Shown here: piece after piece, positions 27,830 to 37,482 of the stretch
Layout of the letters: the number at the start of each line of letters is the position of its first letter
Numbering within the stretch: position 1 is the first letter of the stretch
Source of the DNA: Paraburkholderia solisilvae
GTDB lineage: Bacteria > Pseudomonadota > Gammaproteobacteria > Burkholderiales > Burkholderiaceae
NCBI RefSeq assembly: GCF_902859875.1
Contig: NZ_CADIKF010000004.1
Location: 62,001 to 126,000, forward strand
Length of the DNA stretch: 64,000 nucleotides
Reading direction: 5' to 3'
The notes under the pieces: generated by a model
Seen by the model: only the letters and a program-made list of their open reading frames with translations
The model's database searches: none
Told to the model about the DNA's origin: nothing
Made by a program: the position numbers and the translations under genes

Positions 27830-27858
27830 ATTATATGAGCGTCGCTTGTGCGACGCAA
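27830..27858 (-). promoter_or_regulatory. Promoter of the candidate sRNA
   Basis: On the minus strand TTGCGT (27858-27853) and TATAAT (27835-27830) are exactly 17 bp apart. The -10 matches the consensus fully and the -35 only in TTG. The predicted start is near 27823. Upstream DNA (27860-27960) is A/T-rich for this genome, consistent with an active promoter. Confidence 0.7.
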
Positions 27859-28157
27859 GAATATTTGCATTGCGAAATGTGAATTCACGATATGAAATGA
27901 CGGACGTACTTTATCCGTCCCGCACAATCCTTTTAAAATCAATAGATAAGATTCAATCGCCGTGTTGCAGGCCCACGCGAAGGTGGGGCAAAAACCCTAC
28001 AAACCCCAGGGGAATCCCGCAAACCGCGCTTTGTGCCGCACCGCAACAATCACCCTCCAGTCAAGTCCGATGCGAACCGGAGTAGCCTCGGGCGAACCCC
28101 GATCCGACGGGCTACAATGCGTTCTCGAATTCGCGCCGAATCAGTTGGAGAGCAGGC

Positions 28158-28580
28158 ATGGAATGCAAAGTGAGCTGGATGGGAACGGACGGCATGGCCT
28201 TCGCCGCGGAAACCGGCAGTGGCCATCTGGTCGCGATGGACGGCGCGCCGGAAGGCGGCGGCCGCAATCTCGCGCCGCGTCCGATGGAAATGGTGCTGCT
28301 GGGCACGGGCGGCTGCACTGCGTATGACGTCGTGATGATCCTGAAGAAAAGCCGTCAGGACATCGCCGGCTGCTCGGTGACGTTGAAGGCGGAGCGCGCG
28401 AGCGAAGATCCGAAGGTGTTCACGAAAATCCACTTCCACTTCACCGTGACCGGCAGGAACCTGAACCCGGCGACGGTCGAACGCGCGATCAATCTGTCGC
28501 ACGACAAATACTGCTCCGCGTCGATCATGCTCGCGAAAACCGCCGAACTGACTCACTCGTTCGACATCGTCGCGACCTGA
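28158..28580 (+). CDS. OsmC family protein (organic hydroperoxide-type)
   Basis: This 140-aa OsmC/Ohr-superfamily protein has two conserved cysteines, C53 in T-G-G-C-T-A-Y-D-V and C119 in Y-C-S-A-S, placed as in thiol peroxidases of the family. It most resembles the YhfA-like branch, whose substrate is poorly known. The start M-E-C-K-V-S-W is preceded by GGAGAG. It is a single gene facing away from rplM, with a terminator shared with rnpB on its 3' side. Confidence 0.9.
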   Translation: MECKVSWMGTDGMAFAAETGSGHLVAMDGAPEGGGRNLAPRPMEMVLLGTGGCTAYDVVMILKKSRQDIAGCSVTLKAERASEDPKVFTKIHFHFTVTGRNLNPATVERAINLSHDKYCSASIMLAKTAELTHSFDIVAT

Positions 28581-28682
28581 CAGGACAAACGCGTCGCGGC
28601 GGGCAAAGCGCGGCATCGCGTACCGCAAGACCACGCACGGTAGCCACGCATCGCAAGCACGCTCGACAAAAGACACGCTCGA

Positions 28683-28721
28683 CAAAAACAGAACGCCGGC
28701 GTCCTCATGGACGCCGGCGTT
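28683..28721. terminator. Terminator between osmC-family gene and rnpB
   Basis: AACGCCGGCGTCC (28692-28704) and GGACGCCGGCGTT (28709-28721) form a perfect 13-bp stem with a 4-nt loop. On the minus strand the stem is followed by CTGTTTTTGTC, so it mainly ends rnpB. Confidence 0.9.
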
Positions 28722-28730
28722 TGTCATTCA

Positions 28731-29148
<418 letters not shown>

Positions 29149-29157
29149 CCGGCGATT

Positions 29158-30111
29158 CTAGCATTGCGGCTGGGATGAAGGGGCGCGACGGCCCGCGCGA
29201 AACACCGACCGGTCGTCATAAAACGACGGCGCCTCGTTCGTGGGCCACCAGCCCGGAATGCCCAATACCGGCAGCGGCGCGAACACGCGGCCGGTGAGTT
29301 CGCCTGCGCTCATCAGCGCGCGGCTGACCGAGTCGTCGAGCCAGGCGTCGCGCGCCGCGACGTCCCATGAAAAATAGACGTCGGGCACCTCGACGATCCA
29401 CGCGTGCGCCGTGCAGGCCTTGTACGGCATGACCAGCTTTTCGAGCAGCGCATGGCCGAAGCAGCGGACCTCACATTGCGCGCCCCACGCGCCGCGTCCC
29501 GCGACGAACAGCGCCTGCCAGTCGAACGCGCGCAAGGCAGCCGCACGGGCAGGATGGCTGCAAGCGAACAGCACCGCGTTTTCATCGAACACGGTCAACG
29601 CATCGCGCGTGCTGCCGCGGGTCGGACCGACGCCGAGCGCATCGATGGCCGCCGTGCCGCGCGCGCTGAGCGCCGCCTTGATACGCGGATACTGGAACCA
29701 CGACAGCGCGTTGAAGAAATCGTGCAGGTTGTGTCGCGTGGGCACGCGGCCCGTCGCGGCGATATGAGCTTCGTAGCGCTCGCCAGCGGGCAGCTCGTGC
29801 TGGGCGATAAACGCGAGGCGCGCCCCGCGGCCGGTCGTGAAGTCGCACACCTGTGCGTCCGCGTTCATTTCGGCGAGCAGCGCAGCCGGACTCTCGAGCG
29901 CCGCGCGTTGCCAACGCGCGCCGCGTGCGGCGAGCGGCGAAAACCACGGCGTCGACCAATCGATATCGGCAAAGCCCGTCGCCCGTACCGCGCCACCGCG
30001 AGCGAGCGGGCCGCGTGCGGCGACATCGCGTCGATCATTCACGTGAGAATCGCGTGCTGCGGCGCCGGGCATGCGCCGGTCTTCGCGACCGCTAGCCGGC
30101 GTAGCCAACAC
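29158..30111 (-). CDS. DUF3025 domain-containing protein
   Basis: This protein of about 317 aa has the DUF3025 family pattern, with R-H-N-L-H-D-F-F-N-A-L-S-W-F-Q-Y-P near residue 133 and P-V-L-G-I-P-G-W-W-P near the C-terminus. Its function is unknown; it is widespread in beta- and gammaproteobacteria. The first 45 or so residues are low complexity and the start is uncertain: a GTG at 30111 or an ATG at 30072, neither with a good ribosome binding site. It follows pyrC on the same strand by about 70 bp. Its TAG stop lies within the -10 element proposed for rnpB. Confidence 0.8.
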   Translation of the reverse strand: MLATPASGREDRRMPGAAARDSHVNDRRDVAARGPLARGGAVRATGFADIDWSTPWFSPLAARGARWQRAALESPAALLAEMNADAQVCDFTTGRGARLAFIAQHELPAGERYEAHIAATGRVPTRHNLHDFFNALSWFQYPRIKAALSARGTAAIDALGVGPTRGSTRDALTVFDENAVLFACSHPARAAALRAFDWQALFVAGRGAWGAQCEVRCFGHALLEKLVMPYKACTAHAWIVEVPDVYFSWDVAARDAWLDDSVSRALMSAGELTGRVFAPLPVLGIPGWWPTNEAPSFYDDRSVFRAGRRAPSSQPQC

Positions 30112-30180
30112 ACCCGCCCCGTTCGCTGTCGTGATCGCGCAACCGGAGACAAGCCCGCGAATGCCGACGACGCCGCCCGC

Positions 30181-31275
30181 TCACACGAGCCGCCAGCCGA
30201 TCGTTTCGCCGGCGCGCAGCGGCACGACCGGCGTGTCGCCGGCCGTCACTTCGGCGGGCAGCGTCCACTGTTCACGGCGCAGCGTCACTCGCTCGTTGCT
30301 GCGCGGCAGCCCGTAGAAATCAGCGCCAAAAAAGCTCGCGAAACCTTCGAGGCGATCCAGCGCACCGGCATTGTCGAACGCTTCGGCGTACAGCTCGAGC
30401 GCATGCAGCGCGGTGTAGCAGCCGGCGCAGCCGCATGCATGTTCCTTGAGTCCTTTCGGATGCGGCGCGCTATCGGTGCCGAGGAAAAAGCGCGGATTGC
30501 CCGAAGTAGCCGCTTCGACAAGCGCAACGCGATGCTTCTCGCGCTTGAGTACCGGCAGACAATAGTAGTGCGGCCGAATGCCGCCCTGGAAAATCGCATT
30601 GCGGTTATACAGCAGATGGTGCGGCGTGATCGTCGCGGCGAGCAGCTGAGGCGCCGCATCCGCATCGCGCACATAGTCGGCCGCGTCCTTTGTCGTGATG
30701 TGCTCGAACACCACCTTCAGCGCCGGGAAATCGCGGCGCAGCGGCGTCATCACGCGATCGATGAATTCTTTCTCGCGATCGAACAGGTCGATCGACGGAT
30801 CGGTCACCTCGCCATGCACCAGCAACGGCATACCGGTTTCCTGCATCGCCTCGAGCGTCTTCGCGCACTTCGCGAGATTCGACACGCCCGCATCCGAATT
30901 GGTGGTCGCCCCCGCCGGATACAGTTTGACGCCATGCACGAAGCCGCTTGCGCGCGCGCGGCGAATCTCATCGGGTGCGGTGTTGTCGGTGAGATACAGC
31001 GTCATCAGGGGTTCGAACTTTGCGCCGGCGGGAAGCGCCGCGAGGATGCGCTCACGGTACGCGCGCGCCTGGTCGGTGGTGGTCACCGGCGGCTTGAGGT
31101 TCGGCATGATGATCGCGCGGCCGAACTGGCGCGCAGTGTGCGGCAGCACAGCCGCGAGCATCGCACCGTCGCGCACGTGCAGATGCCAGTCATCGGGACG
31201 CGCAAGGGAAATGGAATCGACGGACGCGGCGGCCGACGAAGTGGAAGGCAAGGAAGCGGACGATGAGGAGATCAT
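30181..31275 (-). CDS. pyrC: Dihydroorotase PyrC
   Basis: This 364-aa type II dihydroorotase catalyses ring closure of carbamoyl-aspartate in pyrimidine synthesis. The zinc ligands H31 and H33 lie in [10 protein letters not shown], and the carbamylated lysine K117 in [13 protein letters not shown] Ser/Ala-rich N-terminal tail of about 20 residues precedes the enzyme core, with the start placed at 31275; the longer frame to 31404 is not family-like. It is divergent from the amidotransferase gene. Confidence 0.95.
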   Translation of the reverse strand: MISSSSASLPSTSSAAASVDSISLARPDDWHLHVRDGAMLAAVLPHTARQFGRAIIMPNLKPPVTTTDQARAYRERILAALPAGAKFEPLMTLYLTDNTAPDEIRRARASGFVHGVKLYPAGATTNSDAGVSNLAKCAKTLEAMQETGMPLLVHGEVTDPSIDLFDREKEFIDRVMTPLRRDFPALKVVFEHITTKDAADYVRDADAAPQLLAATITPHHLLYNRNAIFQGGIRPHYYCLPVLKREKHRVALVEAATSGNPRFFLGTDSAPHPKGLKEHACGCAGCYTALHALELYAEAFDNAGALDRLEGFASFFGADFYGLPRSNERVTLRREQWTLPAEVTAGDTPVVPLRAGETIGWRLV

Positions 31276-31591
31276 GGCAAAGGAAATGACAAACCCGGGC
31301 GAGTCCCGGCCAACCCACGCAGCCCCGGACGACGGCCTGCGATCCACAACACAACACGACACGACGCGTTCAACCCTTCGCGAACCCGTCGCACACTGTT
31401 GCAAACCATCATGCAGAGATCCGAAAAACGGCCCGAAAAGCGGCCTGAAAACCCGTCAATTTTAATGATTGCGGTTTTGGGCGAGGTGATATGCTTGTAA
31501 AAATATCATTGTAACGGGTAGCTCGACCCTAAACCGTCTGGTTCGCGTCGGCCTGCCTTTACAGGTTTCAGCGGCCCTACCCTAGCGCATC
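31276..31591. other. Divergent intergenic region (pyrC / class II amidotransferase)
   Basis: This 316-bp region holds two promoters and no gene. TGATAT (31487-31492) and ATATCA (31503-31508) form an inverted repeat around a 10-bp A/T-rich centre in the half nearer the amidotransferase gene. It could be an operator or part of a promoter, but no regulator can be named. Confidence 0.45.
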
Positions 31592-32506
31592 ATGTGCCAA
31601 CTTCTTGGAATGAATTGCGCCGCGCCGACGGATGTCGTGTTCTCGTTCACCGGTTTCGCGGCACGCGGCGGCGCCACCGATCACCACGCCGACGGCTGGG
31701 GTATCGCGTTCTTCGAAGACAAGGCTTGCCGCCTCTTCATCGACCATCAATCGTCAGCCACCTCGCCGATCGCCGAGATGGTCAAGCGCTATCCGATCAA
31801 GTCGAAAAATACGATCGCGCACATCCGCAAGGCGACCCAGGGGCATATCGTGCTGGAGAACTGCCACCCGTTCCTGCGCGAATTGTGGGGCCGGCACTGG
31901 ATCTTCGCGCACAACGGCGACTTGCAGAATTATCGGCCGGTGCTGTCGGACGTCTATCAACCGGTCGGCACCACCGACAGCGAACTCGCCTACTGCGCGC
32001 TGCTGCAAGGCCTGCGCAAGACCTTCCCAGGCCAGCAGCAGCCTCCGCTCGATGAACTGTTCGCCGCCCTCGCAACCCTCACCGGCGAAATCACGCAGTT
32101 CGGCGTGTTCAACTTCCTGATGTCGAATGGGCAGGCGCTGTTCGCGCATTGCTCGACGCACCTGTACTACCTCGTGCGCAGCTGGCCGTTCTCGACCGCA
32201 CACCTCGTCGATGCGGACGTCTCGATCGATTTCGCGAAGTACACGACGCCAGAAGATCGCGTCGCGGTGATCGCAACCCAGCCGCTCACCGACAACGAAG
32301 TCTGGACGCGCTTCGAACCCGGCGACCTGCTGATGTTCCAGCACGGTCAGGTGATCGCGCGGACGAACGTGCCGGTCCCGCCCGCGGTGCTCGAAAAAGC
32401 CGCACAGCCGCCTTGCGACGGCGCCGCGACTTCAAGCGCATCGATCCTGCCCGACAGATCGGCACTCGACCTCGAGTCCGACGACGCGGCCGCGTTCGAA
32501 TCGTAA
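31592..32506 (+). CDS. Class II glutamine amidotransferase (YafJ-type)
   Basis: The 304-aa protein has an N-terminal nucleophile amidotransferase fold. Met1 is followed by the catalytic C2 in M-C-Q-L-L-G-M-N. The glutaminase pattern continues with D-G-W-G-I-A-F-F near 35, H-I-R-K-A-T near 75 and H-N-G-D-L near 110. It carries no second catalytic domain, so it is a stand-alone glutaminase-like protein like E. coli YafJ and yeast Dug3; the latter takes part in glutathione breakdown. The acidic C-terminal tail is low complexity. The real acceptor is unknown. Confidence 0.9.
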   Translation: MCQLLGMNCAAPTDVVFSFTGFAARGGATDHHADGWGIAFFEDKACRLFIDHQSSATSPIAEMVKRYPIKSKNTIAHIRKATQGHIVLENCHPFLRELWGRHWIFAHNGDLQNYRPVLSDVYQPVGTTDSELAYCALLQGLRKTFPGQQQPPLDELFAALATLTGEITQFGVFNFLMSNGQALFAHCSTHLYYLVRSWPFSTAHLVDADVSIDFAKYTTPEDRVAVIATQPLTDNEVWTRFEPGDLLMFQHGQVIARTNVPVPPAVLEKAAQPPCDGAATSSASILPDRSALDLESDDAAAFES

Positions 32507-32532
32507 AGCCGCCAACGATCTCACCTTGAAAA

Positions 32533-32566
32533 GCAAAACGGGCAGCTCATCGCTGCCCGTTTTGCC
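32533..32566. terminator. Bidirectional terminator between the amidotransferase gene and gltL
   Basis: AAAACGGGCAGC (32535-32546) and GCTGCCCGTTTT (32552-32563) form a 12-bp stem with a 5-nt loop. The A/T ends serve as U-tracts on either strand. It closes both convergent transcripts. Confidence 0.9.
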
Positions 32567-32594
32567 CGACCCAACCGCTTTGCTACGCGGTCTG

Positions 32595-33320
32595 TCAGTG
32601 CAGGATCTTCGCGAGGAAATCTTTCGCGCGATCCGACTTCGGATTCGCAAAGAAGTCTTCCTTGCGGTCGTCTTCGACAATCAAGCCCTTGTCCATGAAG
32701 ATCACGCGGTGCGCGACCTTCTTCGCAAAGCCCATTTCGTGCGTGACGCACATCATCGTCATGCCTTCCTGCGCGAGCTCGACCATCACGTCGAGCACCT
32801 CGTTGATCATCTCCGGGTCGAGCGCGGAAGTCGGCTCGTCGAACAGCATCGCGATCGGATCCATCGACAACGCACGCGCAATCGCAACCCGCTGCTGCTG
32901 ACCGCCCGACAGTTGCCCCGGGTATTTGTCCGCATGCGCGCGCAAGCCCACGCGGTCGAGCAGCTTCAGGCCTTTCGCCCCGGCTTCGTCCCGCGAGCGG
33001 CCGAGCACCTTGACCTGCGCGAGCGTCAGGTTCTCGGTAATCGACAGATGCGGAAACAGTTCGAAGTGCTGAAACACCATGCCGACCTTCGCGCGCAGCT
33101 TCGACAGATTGGTTTTCCTGTCGACCAGCGACTGCCCGTTGATCACGATGTCGCCTTTCTGGAACGGCTCGAGACCGTTCACCGTCTTGATCAGCGTCGA
33201 TTTGCCCGAACCCGACGGGCCGCACACGACGACCACCTCACCCTTTTTGACTTCCGTCGTGCAGTCGGTCAGCACCTGAAACTGACCGTACCACTTCGAT
33301 ACATTCTTGATAGAGATCAT
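32595..33320 (-). CDS. gltL: Glutamate/aspartate ABC transporter ATP-binding protein
   Basis: This 241-aa ATPase energises amino-acid import. Walker A G-P-S-G-S-G-K-S is at 34-41. The signature L-S-G-G-Q-Q-Q-R is near 136 and Walker [12 protein letters not shown] near 155-165. It is the last gene of gltI-gltJ-gltK-gltL. It overlaps gltK by 4 bp. Identity to the polar amino acid transporter family is clear; glutamate/aspartate specificity comes from the binding protein gltI. Confidence 0.95.
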   Translation of the reverse strand: MISIKNVSKWYGQFQVLTDCTTEVKKGEVVVVCGPSGSGKSTLIKTVNGLEPFQKGDIVINGQSLVDRKTNLSKLRAKVGMVFQHFELFPHLSITENLTLAQVKVLGRSRDEAGAKGLKLLDRVGLRAHADKYPGQLSGGQQQRVAIARALSMDPIAMLFDEPTSALDPEMINEVLDVMVELAQEGMTMMCVTHEMGFAKKVAHRVIFMDKGLIVEDDRKEDFFANPKSDRAKDFLAKILH

Positions 33321-33997
33321 CTTGCGACCTTTTTCTGAAGACTTTTGACGATACTCGACGCCACCACGCAGATCACGAAATAGCAGGCGCCCGAGAACAG
33401 CACCATCTCGACAATCGTGCCGTCACGGTCGCCGATATTCGCCGCGGTGCGGAAGAAGTCCGCAAGGCCGATCACGTAGACGAGCGACGTATCCTGGAAG
33501 AGCACGATCGCCTGCGTCAGCAACAGCGGGATCATCGCGCGGAACGCCTGCGGCAGCACGATCAGCTTCATCGCCTGCCCGTACGTCATGCCGAGCGCGA
33601 ATGCCGCGTTGACCTGCCCGCGCGACACCGCCTGAATGCCGGCGCGGATGATCTCCGAGTAATACGCGGCTTCGAACAGCGAGAATGCGATCATCGCCGA
33701 CGCGAGCCGGATATCGATATCCGGCGACAGGCCGAGCAGGTTCTGCAACACCTGCGGCACGATCAGGAAGAACCACAGCAGCACCATCACGAGCGGAATC
33801 GAGCGGAACAGCGTGACGTACAAACGCGCGAACCATTCGAACGGCTTCACACCGGAGAGCCGCAACAGCGCGAGCAGCGTGCCGATCACAATGCCGCAGA
33901 CGATCGCAATGACGGTGATCTTGAACGTGATGATCGCGCCGGTCCATAAAGTAGGCAGCGCGCCCGCAATACCACTCCAGTCGAAGTGATGCATCAC
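33317..33997 (-). CDS. gltK: Glutamate/aspartate ABC transporter permease GltK
   Basis: This 226-aa inner-membrane permease has about five transmembrane segments and the HisM-type EAA loop ([18 protein letters not shown] near 142-160) that contacts GltL. It overlaps both neighbours by 4 bp (ATGA type) in the gltJ-gltK-gltL block, so translation is coupled and stoichiometry fixed. Confidence 0.94.
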   Translation of the reverse strand: MMHHFDWSGIAGALPTLWTGAIITFKITVIAIVCGIVIGTLLALLRLSGVKPFEWFARLYVTLFRSIPLVMVLLWFFLIVPQVLQNLLGLSPDIDIRLASAMIAFSLFEAAYYSEIIRAGIQAVSRGQVNAAFALGMTYGQAMKLIVLPQAFRAMIPLLLTQAIVLFQDTSLVYVIGLADFFRTAANIGDRDGTIVEMVLFSGACYFVICVVASSIVKSLQKKVAR

Positions 33998-34734
33998 TTG
34001 CCTCCGATGTAGCCCGGCAGGCGGGTCTTGTGCTCGAGGATACGCATCAGTTGCATCACGACGAGATTGATCACCATGTACGCGACCGTCACCGCGATGA
34101 ACGACTCATACGCCTGCGCGGTGTAGTCGACCAGCTGGCGCGCCTGAGCCGACAGCTCGAGCAGACCGATCGTCGACGCGACCGCGGAGTTCTTGAAGAT
34201 ATTCAGAAACTCGGACGTGAGCGGCGGCACGATGATGCGGTAGGCGACCGGCAGCAGCACATAGCGATACGTCTGCCATTGCGTGAAGCCAAGCGCGAGA
34301 CCGGCCGCGCGCTGGCCGCGCGGCAGCGCGTTGATGCCCGAGCGCACCTGCTCGCACACCCGCGCCGCGGTAAAGAGACCGAGACAGAGAATGGACGACG
34401 AGAAGAACTGCGCGGTCGGCGGCAACTGCTTGTACCAGCCGCCGATCGACACCGGCAGCAGTTCCGGTATGACCAGATACCAGATGAAAAACTGGACGAT
34501 CAGCGGGATGTTACGAAAGATCGCGACGTAGACGGTGCCGATCGCGGCGAGCGTCCTGTTCGGCACGGTGCGCAGCACGCCGAACAGCGAGCCGACGATC
34601 AACGCGATCACCCACGCGGACAGCGAGACGACGATCGTCACCCAGAAGCCGGACATCAGCCAGCCCAGATAGGTGGTCGGCTCGCCGGTGGAAACCGGAC
34701 TTAGCAGAATGCCCCAGTTCCAGTGGTAAGACAT
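33994..34734 (-). CDS. gltJ: Glutamate/aspartate ABC transporter permease GltJ
   Basis: This 246-aa inner-membrane permease pairs with GltK. It has about five transmembrane segments and an EAA-type loop with [18 protein letters not shown] near 148-168. Its N-terminus, [11 protein letters not shown], is typical of GltJ. The gene begins 87 bp after gltI, behind a hairpin that may reduce read-through. Confidence 0.94.
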   Translation of the reverse strand: MSYHWNWGILLSPVSTGEPTTYLGWLMSGFWVTIVVSLSAWVIALIVGSLFGVLRTVPNRTLAAIGTVYVAIFRNIPLIVQFFIWYLVIPELLPVSIGGWYKQLPPTAQFFSSSILCLGLFTAARVCEQVRSGINALPRGQRAAGLALGFTQWQTYRYVLLPVAYRIIVPPLTSEFLNIFKNSAVASTIGLLELSAQARQLVDYTAQAYESFIAVTVAYMVINLVVMQLMRILEHKTRLPGYIGGK

Positions 34735-34745
34735 GACAAAGACTC

Positions 34746-34785
34746 CACAAAAAGAAACGGAAGAAGCGCCCGGCCCCTTCCGTTC
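34746..34785 (-). terminator. Attenuating hairpin between gltI and gltJ
   Basis: On the minus strand ACGGAAG pairs with CTTCCGT (34783-34757) across a GC-rich loop, followed by TTTCTTTTT. It resembles a leaky terminator. Such elements after a periplasmic binding-protein gene commonly let it be made in excess over the permease. Confidence 0.65.
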
Positions 34786-34821
34786 CGTTCAACACGTTGC
34801 GATGGTAACGGTTGATCGACG

Positions 34822-35727
34822 TTAGTCGATTGCCTTGTCGTTCGGGCTCTTGTAGAGCGCGCGGATATCGTCGCTTTCCGGGAAGTTCAGGTTCAGGCCC
34901 TTCGGCGGAATCGGCGATTCGAACCACTTCTTGTAGATCGGATCGGCTTCGCCCGACGTTTCGACCTTGGCGATCGCATCGTCGACGACCTTCTTGAACT
35001 CCGGATCGTTCTTGCGCAGCATGCAGCCGTACGCTTCACGCGATTGCGGCGTGCCGACGATCACGAAATCGTTCGGGTTGTTCGACTTCGCGCGCTCGCC
35101 GGCGAGCAGCGCATCGTCCATCATGAACGCGGCGGCGCGGCCTGTCGACAGCGTCAGGAACGATTCGCCGTGATCCTTCGCGCTGATGATGTTCATGCCC
35201 ATGTTCTTGTCCTGGTTCATCTTGCGCAACAGGCGCTCGGACGTCGTACCCGCCGTCGTCACGACCGTCTTGCCTTTCAGATCCGGGAAGTCCTTGATGC
35301 CTGAGTCTTTCTTCGTCATCAGGCGCGTGCCGATCACGAAAATCGTGTTCGAGAAGGCGACCTGCTGCTGGCGCTCGGCGTTATTGGTGGTCGAGCCGCA
35401 CTCGAGGTCGATCGTGCCGTTCTGCACGAGCGGAATGCGGTTTTGCGACGTGACCGGCGTCAGCTTCACCTTCAGGTTCGGCATGTTCAGCTTCTGCTTG
35501 ACCGCGTCCACCACCTTCAGTGCGAATTCCTGCGAATAACCGACGACGTTTTGCTTGTCGTCATAGTACGAAAACGGAATTGACGATTCGCGGTGACCCA
35601 GCGAAATGACCCCGGTGTCCTTGATTTTTTTCAATGTGCCGGCGTCCTGCGCGTATGCGCCGGCCGTCAACACACCCGAAAACAGTCCGACCGTCGCGAG
35701 AAGCAGCGCTGCTTTTTTAACCTTCAT
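34822..35727 (-). CDS. gltI: Glutamate/aspartate ABC transporter substrate-binding protein
   Basis: This 301-aa periplasmic protein has a Sec signal peptide ending A-Y-A about residue 26. The mature part has the family-3 solute-binding fold, with G-H-R-E-S-S-I-P-F-S-Y near 45 and R-I-P-L-V-Q-N-G-T-I-D-L-E-C-G-S-T near 100, characteristic of GltI/DEBP. The ribosome binding site AAGGAGATC is near optimal; the longer in-frame start at 35871 is rejected. It is the first gene of gltIJKL, and gdh lies just upstream on the same strand. Confidence 0.95.
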   Translation of the reverse strand: MKVKKAALLLATVGLFSGVLTAGAYAQDAGTLKKIKDTGVISLGHRESSIPFSYYDDKQNVVGYSQEFALKVVDAVKQKLNMPNLKVKLTPVTSQNRIPLVQNGTIDLECGSTTNNAERQQQVAFSNTIFVIGTRLMTKKDSGIKDFPDLKGKTVVTTAGTTSERLLRKMNQDKNMGMNIISAKDHGESFLTLSTGRAAAFMMDDALLAGERAKSNNPNDFVIVGTPQSREAYGCMLRKNDPEFKKVVDDAIAKVETSGEADPIYKKWFESPIPPKGLNLNFPESDDIRALYKSPNDKAID

Positions 35728-35952
35728 TTGTGATCTCCTTGGCAAATACCGGCGCAAGTGTATCAAAGTAACTATTTTGAAAGAATGGTCGTTAACCATG
35801 TTTGGACGCAGCTGTTGCGTAAATCCAGCACTGCGCCCGCTATGGCGTCCCGGCTGATGAGCCAACAACACGCATACGCAAAAGCGGACGGCATCTTACA
35901 ACGCCGCCCGCCTGTAATGTGCGCGATCATACAGAATCGCGCGCAAACCGTT

Positions 35953-35985
35953 TGTGAAAAAATTAAATCAGCGCTAGAGGCGCTG
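35953..35985 (-). terminator. Weak terminator after glutamate dehydrogenase gene
   Basis: On the minus strand AGCGC and GCGCT pair across CTCTA, followed by GATTTAATTTTTT, beginning a few bases after the stop codon. The stem is only 5 bp, so termination may be partial. The remaining 35728-35950 should hold the gltI promoter. Confidence 0.5.
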
Positions 35986-35987
35986 TT

Positions 35988-37292
35988 TCAGGGGTAAAGG
36001 CCCCGCATCTCGCGCGCCATCAGGATCCGCTTGCACGCGACGATAAACGCCGCCGTGCGCACCGAGACGTTCTGCTCGGTCGACACCTGCCACACCGCCG
36101 CGAATGCCTCGCGCATCACGCGATCGAGCCGCTCGTTGATTTCGCCCTCGGTCCAGAAGAAGCTCGAGAAATCCTGCACCCATTCGAAATACGACACGGT
36201 CACGCCGCCCGCATTCGCGACCACATCCGGGATCACGAGCACGCCCTTGTCGTGCAGGATGTCGTCGGCCTCGGTCGTGGTCGGGCCGTTCGCGCCTTCA
36301 ACGATGATCTTCGCGCGGATGTTCGGCGCGTTTTTCCCGGTGATCTGGTTTTCGAGCGCGGCCGGAATCAGGAGGTCCGCGTCGACCGACCAGAAGTCGT
36401 CACTGGCGATACTGTCCGCCTCCGGGAAGCCGCCGATGCCGCCCGTCTTCGCGACGTGCTCGAGCAATGCGCCGGCATCGATGCCGCTTGACCGGTAAAG
36501 CGTGCCGGTATGGTCCTGCACCGCCACGATCTTTGCGCCGGCCTCCTGGAAGAGCCGCGCCGCGATGCCGCCGACATTGCCGAAACCTTGCACCGCGATG
36601 CGCGCGCCTTCAATCGAAAAGCCGATGCGCCGCGCCGCTTCGCAGCCGACCACGAACACGCCGCGGCCGGTCGCCTCGCGGCGGCCGAGCGAGCCGCCGA
36701 GCGCAATCGGCTTGCCGGTGACGACGCCGGTCGCCGTCTGGCCCTGGTTCATCGAGTACGTGTCCATCATCCACGCCATGATCTGCTCGTTCGTGTTGAC
36801 GTCCGGCGCGGGGATATCCGTATTCGGCCCGATGATGATGCCGATCTCACTCGTGTAACGGCGCGTCACGCGCTCGAGTTCGCCGCGCGACAGCTTGCGC
36901 GGGTCGACGCGGATGCCGCCTTTCGCGCCGCCGTACGGCACGTTGACAGCCGCGTTCTTCACCGACATCCATGCGGACAGCGCCATCACTTCCGACAGCG
37001 TCACGTCCTGGTGATAACGCACGCCGCCCTTGCCGGGACCGCGCGACACGTTGTGCTGCACCCGGTAGCCCTCGAAGTGGGCGACCGTGCCGTTGTCGAG
37101 TTCGATCGGCACATCGACGATCAGAATGCGCTTCGGACGCTTGAGCGTCTCGATCCAGCGCGACTGCGAACCGAGATAAGGCGCAACGCGATCGACCTGG
37201 CGCAGATAGTTGCCCCACGGGCCGAGGTCGTCTTTATGCAGATAGGATGGCAGCGCTTCCGGCGATGTTTCGAACTTCGATTGGGATGACAT
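35988..37292 (-). CDS. gdhA: Glutamate dehydrogenase (Glu/Leu/Phe/Val dehydrogenase family)
   Basis: This 434-aa enzyme interconverts glutamate and 2-oxoglutarate plus ammonia. The catalytic-lysine motif P-Y-G-G-A-K-G-G-I lies near 125, and the dinucleotide-binding V-Q-G-F-G-N-V-G near 230. The start at 37292 has GGAG 6 bp upstream; a longer frame starting at 37310 encloses that ribosome binding site. Beside the glutamate importer it probably serves glutamate catabolism. NAD versus NADP preference is not decided by what I can see. Confidence 0.93.
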   Translation of the reverse strand: MSSQSKFETSPEALPSYLHKDDLGPWGNYLRQVDRVAPYLGSQSRWIETLKRPKRILIVDVPIELDNGTVAHFEGYRVQHNVSRGPGKGGVRYHQDVTLSEVMALSAWMSVKNAAVNVPYGGAKGGIRVDPRKLSRGELERVTRRYTSEIGIIIGPNTDIPAPDVNTNEQIMAWMMDTYSMNQGQTATGVVTGKPIALGGSLGRREATGRGVFVVGCEAARRIGFSIEGARIAVQGFGNVGGIAARLFQEAGAKIVAVQDHTGTLYRSSGIDAGALLEHVAKTGGIGGFPEADSIASDDFWSVDADLLIPAALENQITGKNAPNIRAKIIVEGANGPTTTEADDILHDKGVLVIPDVVANAGGVTVSYFEWVQDFSSFFWTEGEINERLDRVMREAFAAVWQVSTEQNVSVRTAAFIVACKRILMAREMRGLYP

Positions 37293-37482
37293 GAAGACTC
37301 CAGCGGTCAATGAATGACGCCATTGTCGAAAATCGTCTGGATGAACGCCAATGCCGTTTGGTCATCCCGTTATGTTTTTTTTGCATAATCGCCGGAATGC
37401 GCAAAGCGCTGTTGCGAGCGACATACTTGCGTTCGCCTCGCTTGCGTCCGTTACCGGCGCGCGTCGTGCGTTGCGAGCCGGT

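Noticed and set aside
29404..31266. A 620-codon open frame on the plus strand across the DUF3025 gene and pyrC
   Set aside because: It is an Arg/Ala-rich shadow spanning two genes with clear family motifs on the opposite strand.
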